Under the pieces are notes generated by a model. It saw nothing but the letters and a program-made list of their open reading frames with translations. It was not told the origin of the DNA and made no database searches. Below, in pieces: positions 1-6,505 of a stretch of DNA of 17,689 nucleotides. The position numbers and the translations under genes are program-made. Position 1 is the stretch's first letter. Every line of letters begins with the position of its first letter. Origin of the DNA: an uncultured Clostridia bacterium (GTDB lineage Bacteria > Bacillota > Clostridia > TANB77 > CAG-508); contig CALXJN010000055.1 in NCBI GenBank assembly GCA_944388635.1, positions 1 to 17,689 on the forward strand. Reading direction: 5' to 3'.

Positions 1-93
1 AGATACATATTTTGCTCAAGACAAAATCCTAATTCATTTTTTAAAGTTCATGAAAAAGAACTATTTAATTTTTTAAATCATTTATTTAGTTAA
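1..93 (+). CDS. Possible 3' end of an unidentified rightward gene
   Basis: The plus strand is open from the window edge to a TAA at 91-93 and encodes 30 residues rich in Phe, Asn, Lys and Leu, ending in NFLNHLFS. Codon choice matches the neighbouring genes. The start lies outside the window. It converges on the truncated cotJC and overlaps its last 8 bases. The fragment is too short to assign to a family, and an open stretch of this length could arise by chance in AT-rich DNA. If it is real, its 3' end sits where the missing C-terminal half of cotJC would be expected. Confidence 0.35.
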   Translation, partial: RYIFCSRQNPNSFFKVHEKELFNFLNHLFS

Positions 94-424
94 ATTCTTT
101 TTGGATAGATTCCAAACCCACCCCATGGTCTGTATAATATGGCGAAAGACCACCCGCTTCCACTTCTTCAATAGAAGCGTTTCTTGTTAATTGGTGTACT
201 ATAGTACCTACCATTTCAAGATGTGCAAGTTCTTCTGTTGCGATGTCGTTTAGAACAGCCTTAGACTTTTGGTCAGGCATACCAAATCTCTGAGATAAAT
301 ATCTAAGAGAAGCAGCAAGTTCTCCATCTGGACCACCATATTGAGATATTATATTTTTTGCAAGTTCAGTGTTAGTTTCCTTTATATTTATAGGATATTC
401 AAGCATTTTATTATAAGTCCACAT
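86..424 (-). CDS. cotJC: CotJC spore coat / manganese-catalase-like protein, C-terminally truncated
   Basis: The start is the ATG at 424-422 (MWTYNKMLEYPINI), the usual CotJC N-terminus, with AAGGAGGT a few bases upstream; a longer frame from 451 has no such support. The 112-residue product contains the first half of the family fold: QYGGPDGELAASLRYLSQRF and TEELAHLEMVG, carrying the first Glu and the Glu/His ligands of the di-manganese catalase-like centre. CotJC proteins are normally about 190 residues. Here the match stops after YYTDHG, and a stop follows within 8 codons of unrelated sequence. The second helix pair, with the remaining metal ligands, is absent. I checked the other two leftward frames down to the window edge and found no continuation. 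The gene overlaps cotJB (TAATG). It is probably a remnant, or a short form that cannot build the full metal site. Confidence 0.8.
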   Translation of the reverse strand: MWTYNKMLEYPINIKETNTELAKNIISQYGGPDGELAASLRYLSQRFGMPDQKSKAVLNDIATEELAHLEMVGTIVHQLTRNASIEEVEAGGLSPYYTDHGVGLESIQKEFN

Positions 425-762
425 TAGAAAATACCTCCTTCCCATGGCCAAGGTTCTTCAAGCCAACGCCACTTGTTGCATGGATAATAAATACTAAGAG
501 GGCCATAAGCTTTTTGATATTTATCTTTTAATTCTTTTAATATTTTTGAATAGTTATTATGAAGGCAAAGAGCCTTTTCATCATCTGGATGAGTGTCAAG
601 GTATAAGCCAAGCTCAATTATAGCAAAATTATAGCATTTAATTTTCTTTAACATTTGGCTTTGAGTTTCATCACTATCATTACAAGAACAACAATTTAAT
701 CTTGTTTCAATGACATCAACTACATCGCCTGAACACTCATAGTTTTGCATATTTTGATTCAT
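424..762 (-). CDS. cotJB: CotJB spore coat protein
   Basis: The 112-residue product carries the CotJB signature: a helical stretch (FAIIELGLYLDTHPDDEKAL, roughly residues 46-65), then a YGPLSIYY segment and a Trp/Pro-rich tail (KWRWLEEPWPWEGGIF). CotJB of Bacillus is under 90 residues. The extra length here is an N-terminal extension of about 30 residues with a CCSC cluster. The start overlaps the cotJA stop (ATGA) and the end overlaps the cotJC start (TAATG), so the three are translationally coupled. The family is an inner spore-coat component made in the mother cell under sigma-E; I see no clear sigma-E promoter here. Its biochemical role is unknown. Confidence 0.88.
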   Translation of the reverse strand: MNQNMQNYECSGDVVDVIETRLNCCSCNDSDETQSQMLKKIKCYNFAIIELGLYLDTHPDDEKALCLHNNYSKILKELKDKYQKAYGPLSIYYPCNKWRWLEEPWPWEGGIF

Positions 763-1109
763 CTGTTACAGCCCTCCTTTATAGTATTTGTATCTGCAAG
801 ATATTGGATTTCCCTCATAGATTGACCAGGACAGTATTCACTAACAAGTTCTGGAAATATTGTACCTTTTTCTAAGCCAGAACAAGGCATATAAGTTTCG
901 TTCATAGTTTGAAATGGAACGTAACTTTGAGCAAACATTGGGTTTGAAGGGAAAACATTCTCATCTTCATCAAAACCGCAGCAACAATTACTGTTATATT
1001 TAATATTATTGCAAGTCATGTTATTACACATTGTCTCATATAATTTTTTATCATCATTATAACATGAATTATATAAGCAACAACATTTTCTGCGTCTACA
1101 ATTACACAT
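759..1109 (-). CDS. cotJA: CotJA spore coat protein with Cys-rich N-terminal extension
   Basis: This is the first gene of the leftward cotJ operon, with AAGGAGG ahead of the ATG at 1109. The CotJA core lies in the second half of the 116 residues: AQSYVPFQTMNETYMP, then GLEKGTIFPELVSEYCPGQ. The first ~50 residues are not in the classical protein. They hold 11 cysteines in the first 44 positions, including two CCC runs, among Asn and basic residues. CotJA is needed for CotJC assembly into the B. subtilis coat. Cys-rich tails in coat proteins often allow disulfide cross-linking or metal binding; applying that here is inference. The gene is divergent from rubrerythrin across about 170 bases. Confidence 0.85.
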   Translation of the reverse strand: MCNCRRRKCCCLYNSCYNDDKKLYETMCNNMTCNNIKYNSNCCCGFDEDENVFPSNPMFAQSYVPFQTMNETYMPCSGLEKGTIFPELVSEYCPGQSMREIQYLADTNTIKEGCNR

Positions 1110-1215
1110 TTTAAATCCTCCTTATTTATTTGTGTATAGTACATAATATGAAAAAATATAAATGAGAGTGAATATAAAAATAAACAAAAATATAGAAAGC
1201 TTTTCAAAAATAAAC

Positions 1216-1244
1216 TTGATTTTAAAGTAAAAATATGGTATAAA
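1216..1244 (+). promoter_or_regulatory. Sigma-A type promoter for rubrerythrin
   Basis: TTGATT at 1216-1221 and TATAAA at 1239-1244 are separated by 17 bases, the optimal spacing, 40 bases upstream of the rubrerythrin start. I saw no clear PerR box (the usual TTATAAT-ATTATAA palindrome) over it. Confidence 0.6.
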
Positions 1245-1283
1245 GATATTGGCAACGAAAATTAATTATAGGAGGTAATATTA

Positions 1284-1823
1284 ATGGAATTAAAAGGATC
1301 AAAAACAGAAAAAAATTTAATGGAGGCATTTGCTGGAGAATCTCAAGCAAGAAATAAATACACATATTTTGCAAGCAAAGCAAAAAAAGAAGGATATGAG
1401 CAAATAGCAGCAATATTTGAAGAAACAGCAAATAATGAAAAAGAACATGCTAAAATGTGGTTCAAACTTTTAAATGGAGGAGATATTTCTTCAACAGCTG
1501 AAAATTTAAAAGCAGCAGCAGAAGGAGAAAACTTTGAATGGACAGATATGTATGACAGAATGGCTAAAGAAGCAAGAGAAGAAGGATTTGATAATATTGC
1601 ATATCTTTTCGAAGAAGTTGGCAAAATAGAAAAAGAGCATGAAGCTAGATATTTAAAATTATTAGAAAATGTAAAAGACGGACTAGTATTTTCAAGAGAT
1701 GGTGACAGAATTTGGAAATGTAGAAATTGTGGACATATTGTAATTGGAAAATATGCTCCAGAGATTTGCCCAGTATGTAATCATCCAAAAGCTTATTTTG
1801 AAATAAAAGCAGAAAATTATTAA
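1284..1823 (+). CDS. rbr: Rubrerythrin
   Basis: Non-heme di-iron protein that reduces hydrogen peroxide in anaerobes, taking electrons from rubredoxin. The 179 residues show the standard order: an N-terminal ferritin-like four-helix domain (about residues 1-135) with the metal-binding Glu/His motifs FAGESQARNKY, EETANNEKEHAKMW and EEVGKIEKEHEARY, followed by a C-terminal rubredoxin-like domain with CRNCG and CPVCNHP as the Fe(SCys)4 site. Length is typical of the short rubrerythrin class. GGAGG lies 10 bases before the ATG. Rubredoxin follows 21 bases downstream, so donor and acceptor are probably co-transcribed. Confidence 0.96.
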   Translation: MELKGSKTEKNLMEAFAGESQARNKYTYFASKAKKEGYEQIAAIFEETANNEKEHAKMWFKLLNGGDISSTAENLKAAAEGENFEWTDMYDRMAKEAREEGFDNIAYLFEEVGKIEKEHEARYLKLLENVKDGLVFSRDGDRIWKCRNCGHIVIGKYAPEICPVCNHPKAYFEIKAENY

Positions 1824-1844
1824 AATTAAAAAGGAGAGTAGCAT

Positions 1845-1985
1845 ATGAATAAATATGTTTGTACAGTATGTGGATATATCTATGATGAAGAAGCAGAAGG
1901 TGTAAAATTTGAAGATTTACCAGATACATGGGTATGTCCTTTATGTGGAGTTCCAAAATCTATGTTTAAAAAAGTAGAGGAATAA
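1845..1985 (+). CDS. Rubredoxin, short-loop form
   Basis: A 46-residue one-iron electron carrier beginning MNKYVCTVCGYIYD, preceded by AAGGAGAG. The two cysteine pairs (CTVCG near residues 6-10, CPLCG near 31-35) form the Fe(SCys)4 centre, and DTWVCPLCG is the family signature. Typical rubredoxins have 52-54 residues; this one lacks part of the loop between the Cys pairs (YDEEAEGVKFEDLPD). The 45-residue Desulfovibrio desulfuricans rubredoxin is a known precedent. Its position after rubrerythrin suggests it is the peroxidase's electron donor. Confidence 0.95.
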   Translation: MNKYVCTVCGYIYDEEAEGVKFEDLPDTWVCPLCGVPKSMFKKVEE

Positions 1986-1987
1986 TT

Positions 1988-2024
1988 TTAAAGCCTGATA
2001 AGATATAAGCTTGTCAGGCTTTAA
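1988..2024 (+). terminator. Hairpin terminator after rubredoxin
   Basis: A 15-bp inverted repeat built on AAGCCTGA/TCAGGCTT with a 7-base loop begins 3 bases after the rubredoxin stop. The T tract is weak, essentially the TTT at the end of the 3' arm, so termination may be partial. Confidence 0.6.
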
Positions 2025-2096
2025 AAATGCTTGTTAAAATATTACAGATATGATATAATAACATTTACTAGAGTTAAGCTCAAAACGGAGGTTAAA

Positions 2097-2596
2097 ATGG
2101 AGGGAAAAAGAATAGACAAGATAGAATATTATTTATCAATAGCGGAAGCTGTCGCAGGAAGAGGAACATGTCTAAGAAAAAACTATGGATGTATTATAGT
2201 TAAAAATGATGAAATTATAGCAACAGGATACACTGGAGCACCAAGAGGAAGAAAAAATTGTATAGACCTCCGGATATTGTACAAAAAAGAAAATTTTACC
2301 CAATATGAGGCATCGGTGGATATGATGCTTGCAGGTCAGTTCATGCAGAACAAAATGCGATAATTAGCGCATCAAGAAAAGATATGATAGATGCAACACT
2401 TTATTTAGCGGGTATTAGAAAAGATACAGGAGAATATGAAGAAGATGCAGATTCATGTCAAATTTGCAAAAAAATGATAATAAATGCAGGCATAAAGCAA
2501 GTTATAGTGAGAACTGGTAAAGACGGATATAAAACAATAAATGTAGAAGAATGGGTAAAAAATGACGAATTGCTAGACGGAAAAATAACGTATTAA
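2097..2596 (+). CDS. comEB: dCMP deaminase (ComEB family), requires two +1 frameshifts
   Basis: Converts dCMP to dUMP, feeding thymidylate synthesis. The start ATG at 2097 follows CGGAGG. Frame 1 encodes MEGKRIDKIEYYLSIAEAVA to GRKNCIDL (residues 1-58), then meets CGG at 2271. Skipping that C gives GYCTKKKILPNMRH (59-72) and a second CGG at 2314. Skipping its C gives GGYDACRSVHAEQNAIISA and on to the TAA at 2594-2596. The zinc/catalytic HAE (H82, E84) and CQIC (C120, C123) lie in the third segment. Removing exactly two bases gives 165 residues, a normal family length, with no other lesion and the expected NCIDLG-x-C and CRSVHAEQ motifs. Without both shifts, translation stops at 2361-2363 (no shift) or 2323-2325 (first shift only), before or without the active site. 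It could instead be a double-frameshift pseudogene. It heads the run leading to der, plsY and gpsA. Confidence 0.85.
2268..2274 (+). other. Candidate +1 frameshift site 1 in comEB (CTC-CGG-A)
   Basis: The incoming frame reads CTC CGG. The protein family requires the +1 frame from GGA at 2272 (NCIDL then GYC). The net event is omission of one C at the CGG codon and reading of GGA as Gly. Confidence 0.65.
2311..2317 (+). other. Candidate +1 frameshift site 2 in comEB (CAT-CGG-T)
   Basis: The frame entered at site 1 reads ATG AGG CAT CGG and then reaches TGA at 2323. The conserved CRSVHAEQ block is in the next +1 frame, entered at GGT (2315) by skipping C2314. The spacing between the invariant Cys of GYC and that of CRSV then fits the family. 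Confidence 0.6.
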
Positions 2597-2624
2597 AACT
2601 AGTAAAGAGAAGGGAAGTGAGAAA

Positions 2625-3947
2625 GTGCCAAAACCAATAGTTGCAATAGTAGGAAGACCAAATGTAGGAAAATCAACATTTTTTAATTACATAATCGGAG
2701 AAAAAATTTCAATCGTAGAAGATAAGCCAGGTGTTACAAGAGACAGAATATATGCTGATACAAACTGGCGTGGAAGAAATTTTACTTTAGTAGATACGGC
2801 AGGGATAGAACCTAAATCAGAAGACATAATTGAAAGCAGCATGAGAGAACAAGTAGAAATGGCAATAGAAATAGCAGATGTAATAATATTTGTAACAGAT
2901 ATAAAACAAGGGGTAACAGAAGCTGATAAAGAAATAAGCTTACTACTTAGAAAATCTAAAAAGCCAATTGTACTTGTATGTAATAAATCAGATAAATTTG
3001 GCAAAATTAATGAAGATATATATGAATTTTATAATTTAGGAATAGGAGAACCTTTCGCAGTGTCATCTGTAAACGCTTCTGGCATAGGAGACGTTTTAGA
3101 TGAAGTATATAAAAATTTCCCAAAGCAAGACGAAAACGAAAAAGATGATGGCGTAATAAAAGTTGCATTAATTGGAAAACCAAATGTAGGGAAATCATCG
3201 CTTGTTAATAAAATACTTGGAACAAACAGGGTTATAGTGAGTGATGTTGCAGGAACAACTAGAGATGCAATAGATTCACCCTATGAAAATGAATATGGCA
3301 AATATGTTTTTATAGATACAGCAGGTCTTAGAAGAAAGAATAAAATTAAAGATAACATAGAAAGATATAGTATTATAAGAACAATGCTTGCAATAGAAAG
3401 AGCAGATGTTTGCTTACTTATGATAGATGCGAAAGAAGGAGTAACAGACCAAGACACAAAAATTGCAGGAGAAGCCCATGAAGCAGGAAAAGGTATAATA
3501 ATTGTTATAAATAAATGGGATGAAGTAGAAAAAGATAATAATACACTTGAAAACTTTAAAAAAGATGTATATCAAAAATTAGCATATATAACTTATGCAC
3601 CAATAATATTTATATCAGCAAAGACCGGACAGAGAGTAAATAAGTTGTTTGAAATGATAAATGAAGTAAATAAAAATAACAGTATGAGAGTATCAACAGG
3701 AATGCTAAACCAAGTGATAAATGAAGCTATAGCAATAACTCAGCCACCAACAGATAAGGGAAGAAGATTGAAAATACTATATGTAACACAAGCAAGCACA
3801 AAACCACCAACTTTTATAGTATTTGTTAATAATAAAGATATATTCCATTTTTCTTATGAAAGATATTTGGTAAATCATATTAGAAAAGAGTTTAAGATGG
3901 GTGGTACGCCGATTAGGGTGATTGCTAGAGAGAAGGAGGAAGAATAA
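2625..3947 (+). CDS. der: Der (EngA) ribosome-assembly GTPase
   Basis: Essential double-GTPase needed for 50S subunit maturation. The start is GTG at 2625, preceded by AGAAGGGAAGTG; the N-terminus MPKPIVAIVGRPNVGKS is the family's. The 440 residues hold two G domains in tandem. The first has GRPNVGKS, DTAG and NKSD; the second has GKPNVGKSS (about residue 186 on), DTAG and NKWD. A C-terminal KH-like domain follows (roughly residues 350-435). Length is standard. It starts 28 bases after comEB and ends one base before plsY, so the three are likely in one operon. Confidence 0.97.
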   Translation: MPKPIVAIVGRPNVGKSTFFNYIIGEKISIVEDKPGVTRDRIYADTNWRGRNFTLVDTAGIEPKSEDIIESSMREQVEMAIEIADVIIFVTDIKQGVTEADKEISLLLRKSKKPIVLVCNKSDKFGKINEDIYEFYNLGIGEPFAVSSVNASGIGDVLDEVYKNFPKQDENEKDDGVIKVALIGKPNVGKSSLVNKILGTNRVIVSDVAGTTRDAIDSPYENEYGKYVFIDTAGLRRKNKIKDNIERYSIIRTMLAIERADVCLLMIDAKEGVTDQDTKIAGEAHEAGKGIIIVINKWDEVEKDNNTLENFKKDVYQKLAYITYAPIIFISAKTGQRVNKLFEMINEVNKNNSMRVSTGMLNQVINEAIAITQPPTDKGRRLKILYVTQASTKPPTFIVFVNNKDIFHFSYERYLVNHIRKEFKMGGTPIRVIAREKEEE

Positions 3948-3948
3948 T

Positions 3949-4578
3949 ATGGCAACATACATAATAATCGCACTACTAGCCTATGCAATAGGTAGTATAA
4001 ATTTTTCAGTAATTTTTAGTAGAAAATTTGCTGGATTTGATGTAAGAGAAAAGGGAAGCGGAAATGCTGGAACTACAAATATGCTAAGAAACGTTGGAAA
4101 AAAAGCAGCAGCAATTACGCTTGTATGTGATATTTTAAAAGGAATAGTTGCAATACTTATAGCATTTATTTTAGGTAAAGTTATAGAAGGAGTAGACAAA
4201 GCATTACTTGTACAAATTGCAGCACTTGCAGTAGTTGTAGGACATACTTTCCCAATATTTTTTGAATTTAGAGGTGGAAAGGGTGTTGCAACATCTCTTG
4301 GAATTTTAATTTGTATTAACTGGCAAATAGGGCTTGTTTGCCTAGTATTTGCACTTATTATTATGGCAGTTACTAAAATGGTATCAGCAGGTTCTGTGAC
4401 AGCAGCAATACTTTATCCAGTACTTGTCATATGTCAAGTAGGAAAAGAATATTTTATAGTAGATGGTAATTACATAGTATTTAGTATATTACTTGCATTA
4501 ATTGTAATATTTAACCATAGAACAAATATAAAAAGAATATTATCAGGAACAGAAAATAAATTATCATTTAAAAAATAA
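3949..4578 (+). CDS. plsY: PlsY acyl-phosphate:glycerol-3-phosphate acyltransferase
   Basis: Integral membrane enzyme that moves an acyl group from acyl-phosphate to glycerol-3-phosphate, making lysophosphatidate. The start is the ATG at 3949 (MATYIIIALLAYAIGSIN), one base after the der stop, with AGGAGGA at the end of der as its ribosome binding site; a frame extension inside der is not needed. The 209 residues show about five hydrophobic segments. Cytosolic motifs are EKGSGNAGTTN (about residues 34-44) and GHTFPIFFEFRGGKGVATS (97-115), the phosphate-binding and catalytic loops. gpsA, which makes its substrate, follows 20 bases downstream. Confidence 0.96.
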   Translation: MATYIIIALLAYAIGSINFSVIFSRKFAGFDVREKGSGNAGTTNMLRNVGKKAAAITLVCDILKGIVAILIAFILGKVIEGVDKALLVQIAALAVVVGHTFPIFFEFRGGKGVATSLGILICINWQIGLVCLVFALIIMAVTKMVSAGSVTAAILYPVLVICQVGKEYFIVDGNYIVFSILLALIVIFNHRTNIKRILSGTENKLSFKK

Positions 4579-4598
4579 ACAAAAGTGAGGAAAAATAA

Positions 4599-5585
4599 AT
4601 GAAAAACATATGTGTAATAGGTAGTGGAAGCTGGGGATCAGCACTCGCAATAAATTTAGGATTAATAGGACATAATATTAAGATATGGTCATTTACAGAG
4701 GAAGAAAAAGATTTAATAAATAATGAAAGAAAATGTAAATTTTTACCAAAAGCAAATATACCAGAAAATGTATATTGTACAACATCATTAGAAGAAGCAA
4801 TAAAAGGAACAGATATTATATTGCATGTTACTCCTTCAAAATTTACAAGAGATACAGTAAAAAAATATAAACAATATGTAACAAACCAAATAGTTGTAAT
4901 CTGTTCTAAAGGCTTCGAAAAAGAAAGTTTAAAAACATTAGATGATGTAGTTAAGGAAGAATTACCAAATTCAAAAATTGCAGTACTTTCAGGGCCAAGC
5001 CATGCAGAAGAAGTATCAATAGAGATTCCAACAGCACTAGTTGTAGCCTCAAATGATGATGAAATAAATAAAATGATACAAGAAGAGTTTATGAGTAAAT
5101 CTTTAAGAATATATACTTGTAATGATATAAAAGGAGTAGAACTTGGAGGAGCTTTAAAAAATATAATAGCATTTTGTGCAGGGGTTGCAGCAGGATTAAA
5201 TTTAGGAGACAATACGTTTGCTGCATTAATTACAAGAGGACTAAAAGAAATTACAGAACTTGGAGAAGCTTTAGGAGGCAAAAAAGAAACATTCTATGGG
5301 CTTACAGGACTTGGAGATTTAATTGTAACATGCTTAAGCGAACACAGTAGAAATAGAAGAGCCGGAAAGCTAATAGGACAAGGAAAAACAATAGACGAAA
5401 CAAGAAAAGAAGTTGGCATGGTAATAGAAAGTATAGATAACATCGAAGTTGCGTATGAGCTTGGCAAAAAGTGTAATATAGATATGCCAATTTTAAATAC
5501 AGTTTATGATATATTATATAATGGATTAACTCCACAAGAAGCAGTTGAAAGATTAATGCTTAGAGAGAAAAGAGCAGAATTTTAA
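4599..5585 (+). CDS. gpsA: Glycerol-3-phosphate dehydrogenase [NAD(P)+]
   Basis: Reduces dihydroxyacetone phosphate to sn-glycerol-3-phosphate for phospholipid synthesis, the substrate of the preceding PlsY. The 328 residues are full length. The N-terminal Rossmann motif is VIGSGSWGSALAINL (GxGxxG). GPSHAEEV near residue 131, the catalytic-Lys region GALKNIIAFCAGVAAGL, and the C-terminal TGLGDLIVTCLSEHSRNRRAG are all present. The start ATG follows AGTGAGG. It is the last gene of the der-plsY-gpsA run. Confidence 0.97.
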   Translation: MKNICVIGSGSWGSALAINLGLIGHNIKIWSFTEEEKDLINNERKCKFLPKANIPENVYCTTSLEEAIKGTDIILHVTPSKFTRDTVKKYKQYVTNQIVVICSKGFEKESLKTLDDVVKEELPNSKIAVLSGPSHAEEVSIEIPTALVVASNDDEINKMIQEEFMSKSLRIYTCNDIKGVELGGALKNIIAFCAGVAAGLNLGDNTFAALITRGLKEITELGEALGGKKETFYGLTGLGDLIVTCLSEHSRNRRAGKLIGQGKTIDETRKEVGMVIESIDNIEVAYELGKKCNIDMPILNTVYDILYNGLTPQEAVERLMLREKRAEF

Positions 5586-5613
5586 AAAAATGCATAATTT
5601 TTTATTTAAGAAG

Positions 5614-5640
5614 AATATTATTATTAGGAAATAATATTTT
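5614..5640 (+). terminator. Weak hairpin after gpsA
   Basis: A 9-bp all-A/T inverted repeat (5614-5622 with 5630-5638), 7-base loop, followed by TT. It is energetically weak and may only partly separate gpsA from the next gene. Confidence 0.35.
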
Positions 5641-5659
5641 TGAAAGGAATGATATAATT

Positions 5660-6067
5660 ATGGAAATATTTGAAAAAATCGGAGATGCTGCAAGTAAGAC
5701 ATATAAATTCACAGCTGAAAAAACTTCAAAAATTGCAAAAGAAACAAAAATAAAAATGCAAATTAATGAATATAAAAGCAATATAAAAGATATATATATA
5801 GAAATTGGAGAATATGTTTATCAGAAATTTTTAAAAGATGAAGATATAGATTCAAAAGACTTAGAGCAAAGCTGTGAAGAAATTAAAGTGTTATCAGATA
5901 ATATTGTAAAATGTAAAGATGAAATATTAAAATTAAGAGAAAAAAGGCAATGTAAAAATTGCTATGCAGAAATAGAAATAAGTGCAAACTATTGTCCAAA
6001 CTGCGGATTTAAGCAAGAAAATGAAGAACAAGAAGAGAATAAGACAGAAAATGAAGAAAATAACTAG
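5660..6067 (+). CDS. Zinc-ribbon protein of unknown function
   Basis: I do not recognise a named family. The 135-residue product begins MEIFEKIGDAASKTYKFTAE, and residues 1-92 are Lys/Glu-rich and predicted helical, probably coiled coil. A compact zinc ribbon follows (CKNCYAEIEISANYCPNCGF, about residues 98-117, two CxxC pairs), then an acidic Glu/Asn tail. There is no signal peptide or membrane segment. Small clostridial proteins with an amphipathic helix and a C-terminal zinc ribbon are common and mostly uncharacterised. AAAGGAATG lies upstream of the ATG. Confidence 0.85.
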   Translation: MEIFEKIGDAASKTYKFTAEKTSKIAKETKIKMQINEYKSNIKDIYIEIGEYVYQKFLKDEDIDSKDLEQSCEEIKVLSDNIVKCKDEILKLREKRQCKNCYAEIEISANYCPNCGFKQENEEQEENKTENEENN

Positions 6068-6070
6068 TTA

Positions 6071-6106
6071 TTAATAAGGGTATCTTTCATAAAGATACCT
6101 TATTAA
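6071..6106. terminator. Convergent terminator hairpin
   Basis: A 16-bp stem with one bulged G (6080) and the 3-base loop CAT, containing GGTATCTTT/AAAGATACC, starts 3 bases after the zinc-ribbon stop and is followed by TTATTAATTTA. Its left arm is also the 3' end of the leftward gene, including that gene's TAA, so one sequence serves as coding DNA and terminator. Confidence 0.65.
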
Positions 6107-6352
6107 TTTATCAGCATTATTCTCTGTCACATTTATAAAGGCTCCTTCGTCTAAACTAATCCACATATTTATTTTGTACAAATCTTTATTATCAACAAAT
6201 ATTCCGATAAAATCAGCTATTTCTATTGGATTGGCAAATATCTTTTCCCACTTCAAATCATTTGATAAAAATATATTTTTTCTATAAAATTTCGAAAGGA
6301 ATTTAGATATTTCTCCACTTTTATCACTATAAATATTAACAATAGTATTCAT
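6071..6352 (-). CDS. Small conserved hypothetical protein
   Basis: The start is taken as the ATG at 6352 (MNTIVNIYSDKSGEISKFLS), which has AAGGAGG at the right distance; the longer frame from 6376 would place that site inside the gene. The 93-residue product is soluble with no obvious signal or metal motif. Segments such as LKWEKIFANPIEIADFIGIF, INMWISLDEGAFINVT and KLIRYLYERYPY look like a small alpha/beta domain and resemble uncharacterised clostridial proteins. Function unknown. It converges on the zinc-ribbon gene, and its 3' end forms the shared terminator. Confidence 0.8.
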   Translation of the reverse strand: MNTIVNIYSDKSGEISKFLSKFYRKNIFLSNDLKWEKIFANPIEIADFIGIFVDNKDLYKINMWISLDEGAFINVTENNADKLIRYLYERYPY

Positions 6353-6365
6353 ATATGCCTCCTTG

Positions 6366-6407
6366 AAAGTTGTCAATTGGGACTCATCTAGTTTGGCAAC
6401 TTTTTTT
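6366..6407 (+). terminator. Strong intrinsic terminator with no obvious upstream rightward gene
   Basis: AAAGTTGTCAA (6366-6376) pairs over 11 positions, one a wobble, with TTGGCAACTTT (6393-6403) around a 16-base loop, followed directly by a run of seven T. It has textbook form on the plus strand, yet the gene to its left runs leftward. On the minus strand it is a 5'-leader hairpin just upstream of the ribosome binding site of the 6352 gene. Confidence 0.6.
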
Positions 6408-6505
6408 AATTATATTTTGTACTAATTTATAAAAAATATGTGTTTAAAGAATAAAGAATAGTTTTTTAGAAACAATATAAATAAAAATGAAAGGTAAACA
6501 TAAAT

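Noticed and set aside
86..160. cotJC break explained by the same CGG +1 rule
   Set aside because: There is no in-frame CGG near the break, and all three leftward frames close within a short distance, so this is a real truncation.
1110..1200. Sigma-E promoter for the cotJ operon
   Set aside because: Partial matches such as CATATTAT and TTATATT exist, but at wrong spacing and in very AT-rich DNA; not specific enough to annotate.
2323..2325. TGA in comEB read as a recoded codon (Trp or Sec) after the first shift
   Set aside because: Reading through stays in the wrong frame; the conserved CRSVHAEQ block lies in a different frame, and no hairpin of SECIS type is evident just after it.
2384..2596. 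Separate 70-residue gene downstream of the comEB start
   Set aside because: It is the C-terminal part of dCMP deaminase with no ribosome binding site of its own; conserved sequence in the same frame extends upstream of its ATG.
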